Below the pieces are notes generated by a model. It was given only the letters and a program-made list of their open reading frames with translations, made no database searches and was not told the origin of the DNA. From JBMNNU01 sp050942695 (GTDB taxonomy: Bacteria > Chloroflexota > UBA6077): 10,337 bases of DNA. This document shows, one piece after another, positions 1-7,636 of this stretch. The stretch is taken from positions 1 to 10,337 of the forward strand of contig JBMNNU010000107.1 of the NCBI GenBank assembly GCA_050942695.1, in the 5' to 3' direction. Position 1 is the stretch's first letter. Each line of letters begins with the position of its first letter. The position numbers were made by a program, and so were the translations under genes.

Positions 1-2343
1 CAACGCCAAATTGTTACGGTACAGCTTAGCCTCCTCAATTTGTGCTATCTCTTCATAACGATTGAGCGGGTAAGCGGGTACAACCGCCAGTTCCGGAACA
101 ACTATGAATATTCCTGGTTTGACCCGTTCCAGCGTTACCTGGGAGATTTCTATCGGTTCGGGGAAGCTGACCTCGGCGACGTAGGTGTGTACGGGCGTTG
201 GCAAGTTCCAGGTCATGGATACCGTTGCTTTTTTATGCTTGACTCGATTGACCACGTCCGGGCGGTCGTAAGCCCATTCTGCCGTTTCCACGCCAGCTCG
301 TAGATCTATACTTCTGCTGCGCCCCGACGGTTCGGTGATAAGGATGCGTGCGGCTACCTCGCCATCGGTAAGGTCTGCTGAATGGCCTAGATAAGAGTGC
401 ACCTGGATGCCGGTTGCGAGCACCGGTTTGACCTGAGCAGTAGCGGATTGGCCTGTATCCTCCAGATTCAACCCCGTTGCTATGGTTATGTTTTTCAGCC
501 TGGACTCATCGCCTTTCAACGTTACATAACGTAAGTTGAGGATGTCGAGCAGTTTAGACTGAAAGTTGTAGATCAACGCCCAGTGGTAATCCTGGGCTCC
601 ACCATTGATGGCTGCAATGTATTCAGCGTATCGTCGTAACTGGAGAGGGTTATATCCCTGCACATCCTGAAGGTGGTAGACCATGGCCAGGTTTGGGGGC
701 ATCAGGGCGGGAACCAGGCCATTAGGGAAATCGGACAGAAAATGCAGAGTACCGTTTCTTGCGTATCCCATGACCCTGTACTCCTGTTGATCGACCCTTT
801 CAATGTAATCAACATTGGCGTTTGATGTAAGGATGCTGGGAGGCGTGGCGAAATACTGCCCATTCAGGTTGCGCATGAAGAACAGATCGGCAAGCAATAG
901 TAGTAGGGCTATGGCGTAACTATGCTTAGCCGGCAGCCTTTTGAGGCCGAGCATCAGGAAAAACAGTAGGCCGGCGATCCCGAAGAGCAGAATGTGGCGC
1001 GCTACTTCAGCTCTAAGATAGGGGCCGTCCCACCAATGGACAAGGTTGTTCACTAGCAAACCGGTGGCTTCTGGGGCGAACATCCGGGACATCGTGTAGT
1101 AGAAGGGCGCTAACAGCAAGAGCACCAAGCCCCCCAACGTGAGCAACTGGCGCTTACTCACCCCTCGCATAATGGTGTCTGCTCCAAAAGCTGCAAGGGC
1201 CGAAGCCGAGAAAAGGTACAATACCATGAACCTTCCTGGTGTATGGAAGGTTCGGAATCCAGGTATCAAATCATAAAGGTATGCATATAATGGGGCTTTG
1301 GTTCCGAAAGCCGTCAGGAGCGCAAATCCCCCTAGAAGCAGATATAAGTAGACCCTTCTCCTGTTCTTGCCGTATAGGGCACCCAAAAGCAGCAGTCCTA
1401 ACCCTATCGCGCCGATATACGCTCCATGGCCTTCGCTTCCCCCGACGCCCAACAGGGCAAGTACGGTGACGTTACCCTCACCGCCTGCTTGAGCGATCCC
1501 TCTGTCCATGACGTAATTGGATCGTTCGACGAATTCGAGAGCGGGAAAGATCAGCACTGAACCTAAAGCGATAGATATTGTTCCAGCGAGAGCCATTAGA
1601 CCTGTAGCTGTCAATGCGGTTTTCCAACGCCGAGTGACCACTATGTCTACGAGGACGTGCCACAGAAAGGTAGCGCCTAGTGCGAAAGCTGTAACGTATA
1701 GTCCGTGGAGCCAGCCGTTAAACAACTGCATAGTCAGTGCGACGGCCGCTCCTGCAGCGAAAACAGGCTTGCGGCGCTGAAGAGTCAGTTCTACCAGCAA
1801 CAGCACTACCGGTATCCAGGCGAGATTGATCAATAGCGGTATGCCTGCCACCTGTGTGATGGTGTACTCGCTCAATCCAAAAACAGTTGCGCCTAGTAAT
1901 GACGGCGCTGAGGATAACCCGATGACTCTCAGATAGAGATAGAACGAGACCGCTGCCAGGGCATAATGGAAAACAACGATAGCCCGCGCTGCATCCGGGG
2001 TTTCGAACAATATGAGAAAGAGCCAATTTGGTAGGTAGAGAACTGCTGATTGCGGGTCTGCCAGGTATGGAGTCCCGGCGAAGACGAAGGGGTTCCACAG
2101 CGGCAGTTCGCCCGACTTTAGGCTGTTGCCGAGGAATGCTAGGTTCGGGAAGTACTGGAGTAGAAAGTCAATGGAACTCGGTAGGTAGCCGAGAAGCGAA
2201 AGCTGCCAGGGGAATAAAATAGCAAGAAGTATTAAAAATAGGCAGGCTACTACATCCCGTTCTCGTGCCAAGCCGGGTGGAAGCGTTTGAAGTGCTCGGC
2301 GAAGGCTCGCCAACCTCAGGTTAGAGGATGAAGTGTATGCCAT
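1..2343 (-). CDS. YfhO-like polytopic membrane protein (3' end beyond window)
   Basis: Translating the minus strand from ATG at 2343-2341 gives 781 codons with no stop to the left edge, so the gene is complete at its start and cut at its end. A basic cytoplasmic N-terminus of about 30 residues precedes a first membrane helix (about 31-49). Next comes LPLWNPFVFAGTPYLADPQ (residues 80-98), which resembles the first outer loop of YfhO/GT-C-type proteins, then many hydrophobic segments to about residue 505. The C-terminal part is soluble, with QGYNPLQLRRYAEYI (562-576), LNLRYV (602-607) and a predicted beta domain with DLRAGVETAEW (680-690). The visible end, LYRNNLAL, fits the family's usual Y-R-N-x-x-A-L-P-R-A stretch. 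YfhO family members are linked to glycosylation of lipid-linked polymers; the substrate here is unknown. The start overlaps the upstream gene by 23 bases, with an in-frame TGA three codons upstream of the ATG and no clear Shine-Dalgarno, which suggests translational coupling. Confidence 0.88.
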   Translation of the reverse strand, partial: MAYTSSSNLRLASLRRALQTLPPGLARERDVVACLFLILLAILFPWQLSLLGYLPSSIDFLLQYFPNLAFLGNSLKSGELPLWNPFVFAGTPYLADPQSAVLYLPNWLFLILFETPDAARAIVVFHYALAAVSFYLYLRVIGLSSAPSLLGATVFGLSEYTITQVAGIPLLINLAWIPVVLLLVELTLQRRKPVFAAGAAVALTMQLFNGWLHGLYVTAFALGATFLWHVLVDIVVTRRWKTALTATGLMALAGTISIALGSVLIFPALEFVERSNYVMDRGIAQAGGEGNVTVLALLGVGGSEGHGAYIGAIGLGLLLLGALYGKNRRRVYLYLLLGGFALLTAFGTKAPLYAYLYDLIPGFRTFHTPGRFMVLYLFSASALAAFGADTIMRGVSKRQLLTLGGLVLLLLAPFYYTMSRMFAPEATGLLVNNLVHWWDGPYLRAEVARHILLFGIAGLLFFLMLGLKRLPAKHSYAIALLLLLADLFFMRNLNGQYFATPPSILTSNANVDYIERVDQQEYRVMGYARNGTLHFLSDFPNGLVPALMPPNLAMVYHLQDVQGYNPLQLRRYAEYIAAINGGAQDYHWALIYNFQSKLLDILNLRYVTLKGDESRLKNITIATGLNLEDTGQSATAQVKPVLATGIQVHSYLGHSADLTDGEVAARILITEPSGRSRSIDLRAGVETAEWAYDRPDVVNRVKHKKATVSMTWNLPTPVHTYVAEVSFPEPIEISQVTLERVKPGIFIVVPELAVVPAYPLNRYEEIAQIEEAKLYRNNLAL

Positions 2344-4615
2344 CGAAAATCAGCAGGATCAGGATAGCGGAGACGATCCACGCTCTCAGTACAGTGCTGC
2401 GGTATTTGGATCGATTGAACAGCAGCGAGATGAGCCGGGTGCCTGTAAACAGCAGAATCGCTTCCAGCAGCAGGATGATCAGGCCTACCCCAAATAAAAA
2501 GGTGGTAAATGAAGGGAAATCCGTTTTCATCTTCATGGACCAGAAGTCGAAGCCGAGTCCGTACTCCGGGTTTGCCGGTACAGCATCTATCCCCCAGAGC
2601 GCCTTCCAAGGCGGATTCATCAGTATTAATGTCTTTTGGCCTTGAAGTGACGATGGGCCGAGGGATAGAAAGTCCGCCGTGAGAAGCCAGATATGGGCAA
2701 AAATAGGGCTAAATGGCCAGGCCATGACGGTGGCCGTAGTGGAGTTACCGTCGTCTAGCCCTGCCGAGTAGGGATAGTAATCCGCCCCTCCATACTGTGC
2801 GCCTTCATCCGGAAGCTGTGTTACGATCTGATGCCTGAACATGCCGATATAGTGCTCGAAGTACTTCGTGACTGCCAGCATTTGGAAAAACATACCCAGA
2901 ACGAAAGTAGCGATAAGTGCGTATCTGGCCCAATGGTGGCGCTGCTCGATGGCTTTTTGGATCAAAGGTGCCAAGATCAGCATCACTAATGGAATGACCA
3001 AAACCTGATACCTGGGTCCCCACCCCGCTCCTGCATGCCAGGCTGGTTTTTTTGCGTATATGGTGAAGTACACCATGATGATTGTCAGAATGCCTATAGT
3101 GCGAACGCCGTGGCGACGGACAAAGGGGATTGCCGACAGCAAACCCAGCACCATTGGCGGTGAGTACAGAAAAAAACTTTTCCCGGGACTGAATAGTAAC
3201 CCTCGTAGCCCGATATCCATCGGGAGGGGCAACCATCCTCGCTGTACTCCAGCCCACGCCTCCAAAATCGAAGGGTAGTAGCCGAAGCGACGGCTCAGGT
3301 ATATCAAGGCCGGTGCCGCTACTAGAATGAAGGGCGCGCTGAAGACGAAGAGGGGCTTCAGTAGCTGTGGAATGCCTCTCAAATTAGGATACTTCTCCCA
3401 TTGGAGGAGAACGATCTGCAGCGCCATAAGGGGGATGAGAATACCCGAAGCATACTTAGTACCTACGCACGCCAGAGCTGTGCAACCTGCAAAGAGGAGA
3501 AGTCGGTCTTTTCGTTCCTGGTCCCACCGGAGTATCAGATAAAGAGTGGTCAACACAAACATTACCAAGGTTGGCTCAGAAAAATCGTACTTTGCGTAAG
3601 GCCAGGCTAGGGTTGCTAGCCCGTAAATAAACACCGAAACGACCCCAACTGCCTGGCTGTATCCAAGAAGCCTCGTAAGGGCGAAAAGTAAAACACATCC
3701 GATAGCAGTGATAATAGCGTTGTAAGGAGAGTAAAACAGGCGAGCGAACAGTTCGTTGTTTTCTCGCTCGGACCACATACGATCGTTTCCTCGTAATATC
3801 TCGAAGCTGCCTGTGTGGTCGTTCATTAGCGCCACAGAGCGGATGTGCAGATGTGCATCTGTTCCCAGGTGGCGTACCTGGAACTGGCGAATCTCTAATG
3901 TTTTTCCAAAGGGGATTTCCACGAAGTAGTTGCGGCCGGAGGTATCGCCGAACCAAATAGACGCGACGCGTACCTCCTCATGGCTGATATCCTCTGCACC
4001 TTTACCTCTTTTCCACTCTGATGTTTCTATTCCGGCACGAATGGGGAACACAAAGGATTTCCCTTCTTTATCTATCAGCGTGACCTCTGCTACAGGAGTG
4101 CCTTGAGGGACATCTTTAGAGAGCGATAGAAAGGAGATGATAGACATGGAGGTGGCTGGACCCAACGTCAGGTTGTCGCGGATGTATATGTCATCGATAC
4201 CCGGTGCTTTAGGCCCTACCGTTGGAGCATCTTCGTGCAGCCCCCTCTTTCGGTATTTTTGAAGCACATAGGTATGGCCGTCTACGATTGCGTAGTCTTT
4301 ATCGGGCATTATGGCGGCCAGCGGTTCACCCAGGATAACCAACGGCTGGGCGAGCAATGGCACCATGAAACCCCATTGATCCAAACCTCGCTGCATATTT
4401 TTTATGTATGTATGATCGGGATCAGTGCTGATACTACGAGCTACCCTCCAGGCAAATTCGCCGTCAGGACTGTAACCGTGACCTCCTCCTGTCAGAACGT
4501 ATAGCGCCAGGAAGAAAGCCATGAGCAGTCCAGCAATGAACCGATCCGAACGGCCTAGGTCGTAATTTTTATTTTTATCGTCGCCTACCTGTATTGGACT
4601 TACACCACTACCCAA
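2321..4615 (-). CDS. GT-C-like polytopic membrane glycosyltransferase with extracytoplasmic beta domain
   Basis: The product is 764 residues. The first helix (about 26-43) is followed by GYSPDGEFAWRVARSI (47-62), which recalls the acidic first outer loop of GT-C (PMT/ArnT-like) enzymes; D51 and E53 are candidate catalytic or metal-binding acids (inference). A long outer loop (about 65-290) holds a predicted beta domain with FPIRAGIETSEW (190-201), shared with the next gene. From about 294 there are many helices, with LLFSPGKSFFLYSPP (473-487) and AGAGWGPRYQVLVIPL (528-543), phrases typical of this class of bacterial membrane protein. The last helices lie at about 703-723 and 742-758. The start is TTG at 4615, the first possible start after the in-frame stop of the upstream gene, with GGAG nine bases before it. 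It probably transfers sugars from a polyprenyl-linked donor outside the membrane. An undefined membrane protein remains possible because the substrate cannot be read from sequence. Confidence 0.85.
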   Translation of the reverse strand: MGSGVSPIQVGDDKNKNYDLGRSDRFIAGLLMAFFLALYVLTGGGHGYSPDGEFAWRVARSISTDPDHTYIKNMQRGLDQWGFMVPLLAQPLVILGEPLAAIMPDKDYAIVDGHTYVLQKYRKRGLHEDAPTVGPKAPGIDDIYIRDNLTLGPATSMSIISFLSLSKDVPQGTPVAEVTLIDKEGKSFVFPIRAGIETSEWKRGKGAEDISHEEVRVASIWFGDTSGRNYFVEIPFGKTLEIRQFQVRHLGTDAHLHIRSVALMNDHTGSFEILRGNDRMWSERENNELFARLFYSPYNAIITAIGCVLLFALTRLLGYSQAVGVVSVFIYGLATLAWPYAKYDFSEPTLVMFVLTTLYLILRWDQERKDRLLLFAGCTALACVGTKYASGILIPLMALQIVLLQWEKYPNLRGIPQLLKPLFVFSAPFILVAAPALIYLSRRFGYYPSILEAWAGVQRGWLPLPMDIGLRGLLFSPGKSFFLYSPPMVLGLLSAIPFVRRHGVRTIGILTIIMVYFTIYAKKPAWHAGAGWGPRYQVLVIPLVMLILAPLIQKAIEQRHHWARYALIATFVLGMFFQMLAVTKYFEHYIGMFRHQIVTQLPDEGAQYGGADYYPYSAGLDDGNSTTATVMAWPFSPIFAHIWLLTADFLSLGPSSLQGQKTLILMNPPWKALWGIDAVPANPEYGLGFDFWSMKMKTDFPSFTTFLFGVGLIILLLEAILLFTGTRLISLLFNRSKYRSTVLRAWIVSAILILLIFDGIHFIL

Positions 4616-4621
4616 TTGTCT

Positions 4622-5857
4622 CTACTCCAGCCAGATGCGTTGGACTGCGATGCCTAGCGGTCGAGTATCGGACATGCCAAGCACTTTATCAGGTGTCCAG
4701 GTTTGATCTAAATTAATCTCTACTTCCACCGGCTCATGATTTAACGATGGTATTGGGAAGCTGAGGTCTACCCATTCCCCGGCTGCCAGGTCGAATCGAT
4801 TTTCTGTTCCGGCTACTGTAATGTTGCCTGTTACCCGTCGGTTCAACTCTTTAGGCCCAGAGTAGAACCGCAGGCGAACGGTAGGTTGCCCTTTGGACAA
4901 CAGCTTAGCTTTAGCGTTCTTATCTGTCCATCGTATGAAAGGAGGCCAGGATTCCAGCTTATAGAAACCTGTTCCTAATTGAGCCTCGTCGTTGACACCC
5001 ATCTCGATGTTATCGTTGACTATCCGTTGATAAGCGTGGACGTCCAGATATAGCTGCGGAGGGTACCGATAGATAGGTTGCCCTACGGCCTTCGCGCGGA
5101 GATGGATCACGTCCATTTTTTCTTTGAATAATCCGCGATTGAAGAGCCAGCGCATCAAACCATCCAGCCGTTTAGGGTGATCGTAGGCTGGATCGTAGGC
5201 CGTGATCAGTGACTCGATTTCGAAGTTGCACTGCGTGAGCAATAGCCTCAACTCCGCTGCGCTGAACTCCCGATTGTGGCGAGAGTAGGGGCCGTAGCCG
5301 GAAAAGGGTGGATAAATGTTCTTCCCGGTCAGGAACCTGAGATAATTCGTATATCGAAAAGGGTTGGGGGTGCTCAACACCAGATAGCCGCCGGGCTTTA
5401 AAACTCGATGGATTTCGTACAGGGAGTGAGATGGATCGTGCATCAGGTGCTCGATCATCTCACAGTAGAGCACCATATCGAACCTGCCGTCCTCGTAGGG
5501 GAAACGGTCGGTCTCGATGTTGAATCCTTTGTATTCGAACTTGTAGTCCAATCCCTGCTTGCGGTTTATCAGCCGAACAGTCCCTCCATCTTGCTCTAAA
5601 CGCATGGGCTCATTTGCGAGCTCCAATTGGTATGGAAAATGGCGCATCAGGAGCGCGGTCATAAAGTAGGGTGTTGCCCCCAACTCCAACACCCGAGCGT
5701 TGTGCTCCATCTCTGGTATTAAATCCAAAGTGACTAGAAGGCGGTCCAGAGCGACGTTTAGATACTCCTGCGCAAGGGGGTGGGAGCCGTGATCGAAGCT
5801 TGTGAGATATTCACGAGCTTCGGCTGATGTCATCTTTGCCATATTTATTTCTAACAC
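4622..5857 (-). CDS. SAM-dependent class I methyltransferase with C-terminal accessory module
   Basis: The product is 411 residues from GTG at 5857. ATG codons at 5842 (residue 6) and 5833 (residue 9) are also possible; no strong Shine-Dalgarno separates them. Residues 50-165 form a class I methyltransferase core: motif I is RVLELGATPYF (55-65), followed by FDMVLYCEMIEHL (126-138) and the late-motif region LKPGGYLVLSTPNPF (153-167). Motif I lacks the usual G-x-G-x-G, though an LG remains. Residues 297-411 form the module shared with the three soluble glycosyltransferases of this cluster: GFYKLES, FIRWTD, FPIPSL, TWTPD and DTRPLGIAVQRI. Enzymes of this type in glycan clusters often methylate sugars or lipid-linked intermediates, but the acceptor here is unknown. 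It lies 192 bases after the GT4 gene and six bases before the GT-C-like gene, with which it shares a reading frame. Confidence 0.87.
   Translation of the reverse strand: MLEINMAKMTSAEAREYLTSFDHGSHPLAQEYLNVALDRLLVTLDLIPEMEHNARVLELGATPYFMTALLMRHFPYQLELANEPMRLEQDGGTVRLINRKQGLDYKFEYKGFNIETDRFPYEDGRFDMVLYCEMIEHLMHDPSHSLYEIHRVLKPGGYLVLSTPNPFRYTNYLRFLTGKNIYPPFSGYGPYSRHNREFSAAELRLLLTQCNFEIESLITAYDPAYDHPKRLDGLMRWLFNRGLFKEKMDVIHLRAKAVGQPIYRYPPQLYLDVHAYQRIVNDNIEMGVNDEAQLGTGFYKLESWPPFIRWTDKNAKAKLLSKGQPTVRLRFYSGPKELNRRVTGNITVAGTENRFDLAAGEWVDLSFPIPSLNHEPVEVEINLDQTWTPDKVLGMSDTRPLGIAVQRIWLE
4625..4628 (-). promoter_or_regulatory. Shine-Dalgarno GGAG supporting a TTG start
   Basis: On the minus strand GGAG sits directly before the methyltransferase stop codon TAG and nine bases before the TTG at 4615. 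No ATG or GTG start is available in that short interval, and the stop is in frame with the TTG, so this site decides the start of the GT-C-like gene. Confidence 0.6.
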
Positions 5858-5898
5858 ACACTCGAGAATAAAATTTGCACTTTATTGGGCAGTTATTT

Positions 5899-6035
5899 CG
5901 CCAAACTGATTTTGACAGACGTTAGAATGTAGTCTTCCTGGGAGCGCGGGCGGGCGTCCCATCCGTCCAGGCGGCCAAGATGGTCGCGCTCCCGGCATGA
6001 GCCGCCGACGGCTACGTATCCGAATCAGTTTGGCG
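5899..6035. repeat. 137-bp element with perfect 13-bp inverted ends
   Basis: CGCCAAACTGATT at 5899-5911 is matched exactly by its reverse complement AATCAGTTTGGCG at 6023-6035. Between them lie the 9-bp inverted repeat at 5940-5948/5985-5993 and a small hairpin, AGCCG-CCGA-CGGCT, at 6000-6013. The structure fills most of the gap between the GT4 stop and the methyltransferase start. I see no open reading frame of note and no convincing target-site duplication outside the ends. It could be a non-autonomous mobile element of the MITE or REP type, or a local structured RNA. The inverted ends are directly visible; the mobile-element label is inference. Confidence 0.7.
5940..5993. repeat. Inner GC-rich inverted repeat (9-bp stem)
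   Basis: GGGAGCGCG at 5940-5948 pairs exactly with CGCGCTCCC at 5985-5993 around a 36-base GC-rich loop that contains further short repeats (CGTCCC and CCGTCC). In a transcript from the minus strand it would form a stable stem between the GT4 and methyltransferase genes. No U-run follows it, so it does not look like a classical intrinsic terminator. It may reduce read-through or protect an RNA end, but that is speculation. GC-rich palindromes of this style recur in some Chloroflexota genomes as I recall them, which a search would have to confirm. Confidence 0.6.
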
Positions 6036-6049
6036 GAACATTAGTCTAC

Positions 6050-7636
6050 CTAGATATTAGCGATCAGGTCCAGCAGCCTTCGCTTGAAACTGTCCTGGTC
6101 GAAGACCCTGGAGCGCGCGATAGCACCTTTTTGCAGGGATGTGCGGATCGCCTGATCACCTGCTACTTTCAAGGTGTAAGATTCGAATTCTGAAAGGGTG
6201 TTCCACAAGTAACCGCTTTTTCCGTGCTCTACGGTTTCCAATTGGCCGGCTTTAGCTATCACTACAGGGATACAACCGGCTGCCATAGCCTCAACGGTAG
6301 TAATGCCGAAATGCTCGAACCGGATAGGGTTTCGGTTTTCGTTCTCCCCGTAGCCGCTTGCGTGCCAGTAAATCGAAGACTCCTCGTACAACTGTTTCAA
6401 CTCAGAAAACGGGGCATCGGTGTGGATGAAGATGGGGTAACCCTGCGCTCGGCGCCTCACCCTATCCAGATATTCTGCATGTATTTTCCCTGGGGCAACA
6501 CCGCCAACCAGATGAAATTCCCACCCAGTTAATCCCTTTTTGCAAAGCCTTTTGAAAGCGTCGATCATAACTAAATGCTTTTTATTATGGCTACCGCTGA
6601 AAAATCGGCCTACGGTTAGTATTATGTTTTTCTTTTCTTTGTTAGGGTCATAACAATCTACATCTACAGGCGGATAGAGGATTTCACCCTTTTTACCCCA
6701 ATAGTTGTTCAGCCATTTCTGCACATAGATGGAAATCGGAGTGATTAGATCGTAGCTATCTACGTATCGGAGCGATAGATTGTCGGGTATCCCGTGGAGT
6801 CTTAGTCCCGCTTCCTTGATGAGTCTTTCGAAGAGAATGTCGTAGATCTGATGGCGTAGCCCCATCACTTTCACTTTCGCCACGGCAATGCCAAGGTCTC
6901 TGTAGTCGTCTTCGAATCCTGCCCCTCCCTGGGGGTTGAAGGTGTCGCACTCTATCGCCAGGGTGGCTTTATCGGATCTGGTCGCTCGAGCAGGTATCGT
7001 TACCTCCAGGGGAACATAGTTGCCGTGTGTCGACGACAACTCCGTTTGAAGCAAAGTCTCCTCTTCGCAGGATACCCGCACTTTGGCCGGAGGGTGACCT
7101 TCGGGCCGGAAACTACCGACCATCAAACGTACCTGCATGGACTTGCCGGGACTGACCACCGGTAGATGAACCAGGGCTTTCTCTGCGGTCCAGCGGTACC
7201 ATCCTCCACCAACCTGCTGCAATCCGTAAAAACCTTCGCCAAACTCAGGGACTATCAACTGGTGTCGCAACCAGAGCCCCACCCGGCGCTTGAACAGCCC
7301 CCAGGCGGATTTATCTACCGGAAACGGAAAATAGACGAACAGGACGCTCTTCTTAGCGCGAGACGGTACGAAGCTCATAAAAGAGGCGTTGATGAAGAGA
7401 TCGTACTCCTCAGTGTAGTCGCCCAGGCGATGGAAAGGTAGGTCCGGGATAAGCCGTAGCTCGATCCCGCTCAGGTCTATATTCAATTTCGCTCCCACAT
7501 CTCTAAGGGAGGTGGGGCGATGAGTGATCAACTCCACCTGGTTGCCGCTTTCGGCCAGGGCTTGGGCTGCAGTAACAGTGTAACGTTCTCCTCCCCCCAT
7601 GGTGTGGAGCCAGCGATTGTATATGCCTACTTTCAA
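6050..7636 (-). CDS. GT4-type (GT-B fold) glycosyltransferase with inserted accessory module
   Basis: From TTG at 7636 the protein is 528 residues and begins MKVGIYNRWLHTMGGGER, the normal opening of a GT-B N-terminal domain with a G-G-G-E-R loop (14-18). The C-terminal donor domain shows ILTVGRFF (339-346), NKKH (351-354) and EHFGITTVEAMAAG (441-454), containing the EX7E pair E441/E449. This combination resembles ALG11-like GT4 enzymes, which use nucleotide sugars to extend lipid-linked glycans. Residues about 135-258 are an insertion in the N-terminal domain: GFYGLQ, WYRWTAE, FNPQ and DYRDLGIAVAKV mark the module shared with three neighbours. The longer start, TTG at 7651 (533 residues), is possible. 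I prefer 7636 because it removes an odd five-residue extension, has GGATGG seven bases upstream, and forms a TTGA overlap with the stop of the preceding GT2 gene. Confidence 0.9.
   Translation of the reverse strand: MKVGIYNRWLHTMGGGERYTVTAAQALAESGNQVELITHRPTSLRDVGAKLNIDLSGIELRLIPDLPFHRLGDYTEEYDLFINASFMSFVPSRAKKSVLFVYFPFPVDKSAWGLFKRRVGLWLRHQLIVPEFGEGFYGLQQVGGGWYRWTAEKALVHLPVVSPGKSMQVRLMVGSFRPEGHPPAKVRVSCEEETLLQTELSSTHGNYVPLEVTIPARATRSDKATLAIECDTFNPQGGAGFEDDYRDLGIAVAKVKVMGLRHQIYDILFERLIKEAGLRLHGIPDNLSLRYVDSYDLITPISIYVQKWLNNYWGKKGEILYPPVDVDCYDPNKEKKNIILTVGRFFSGSHNKKHLVMIDAFKRLCKKGLTGWEFHLVGGVAPGKIHAEYLDRVRRRAQGYPIFIHTDAPFSELKQLYEESSIYWHASGYGENENRNPIRFEHFGITTVEAMAAGCIPVVIAKAGQLETVEHGKSGYLWNTLSEFESYTLKVAGDQAIRTSLQKGAIARSRVFDQDSFKRRLLDLIANI

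Noticed and set aside
40..303. A plus-strand open frame of 87 codons at the left edge
   Set aside because: It is antisense to the YfhO-like coding frame, which is continuous here and contains the conserved RAGVETAEW motif.
1718..2098. A 126-codon minus-strand open frame with an ATG
   Set aside because: It lies wholly inside the YfhO-like gene in another frame, its translation is rich in R, S, C and H with no recognisable motif, and the YfhO frame is open and clearly family-like across the same bases.
3576..3956. A 126-codon minus-strand open frame
   Set aside because: It is a shadow of the GT-C-like gene, arginine- and proline-rich, with no motif of its own.
5912..5928. TTGACA and TAGAAT on the plus strand as a promoter
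   Set aside because: The two hexamers are only five bases apart, far from the usual 16-18, and there is no plus-strand gene downstream.
5940..5993. Intrinsic terminator after the GT4 gene
   Set aside because: The stem has a 36-base loop and no run of T follows on the minus strand, so the classical form is not met.
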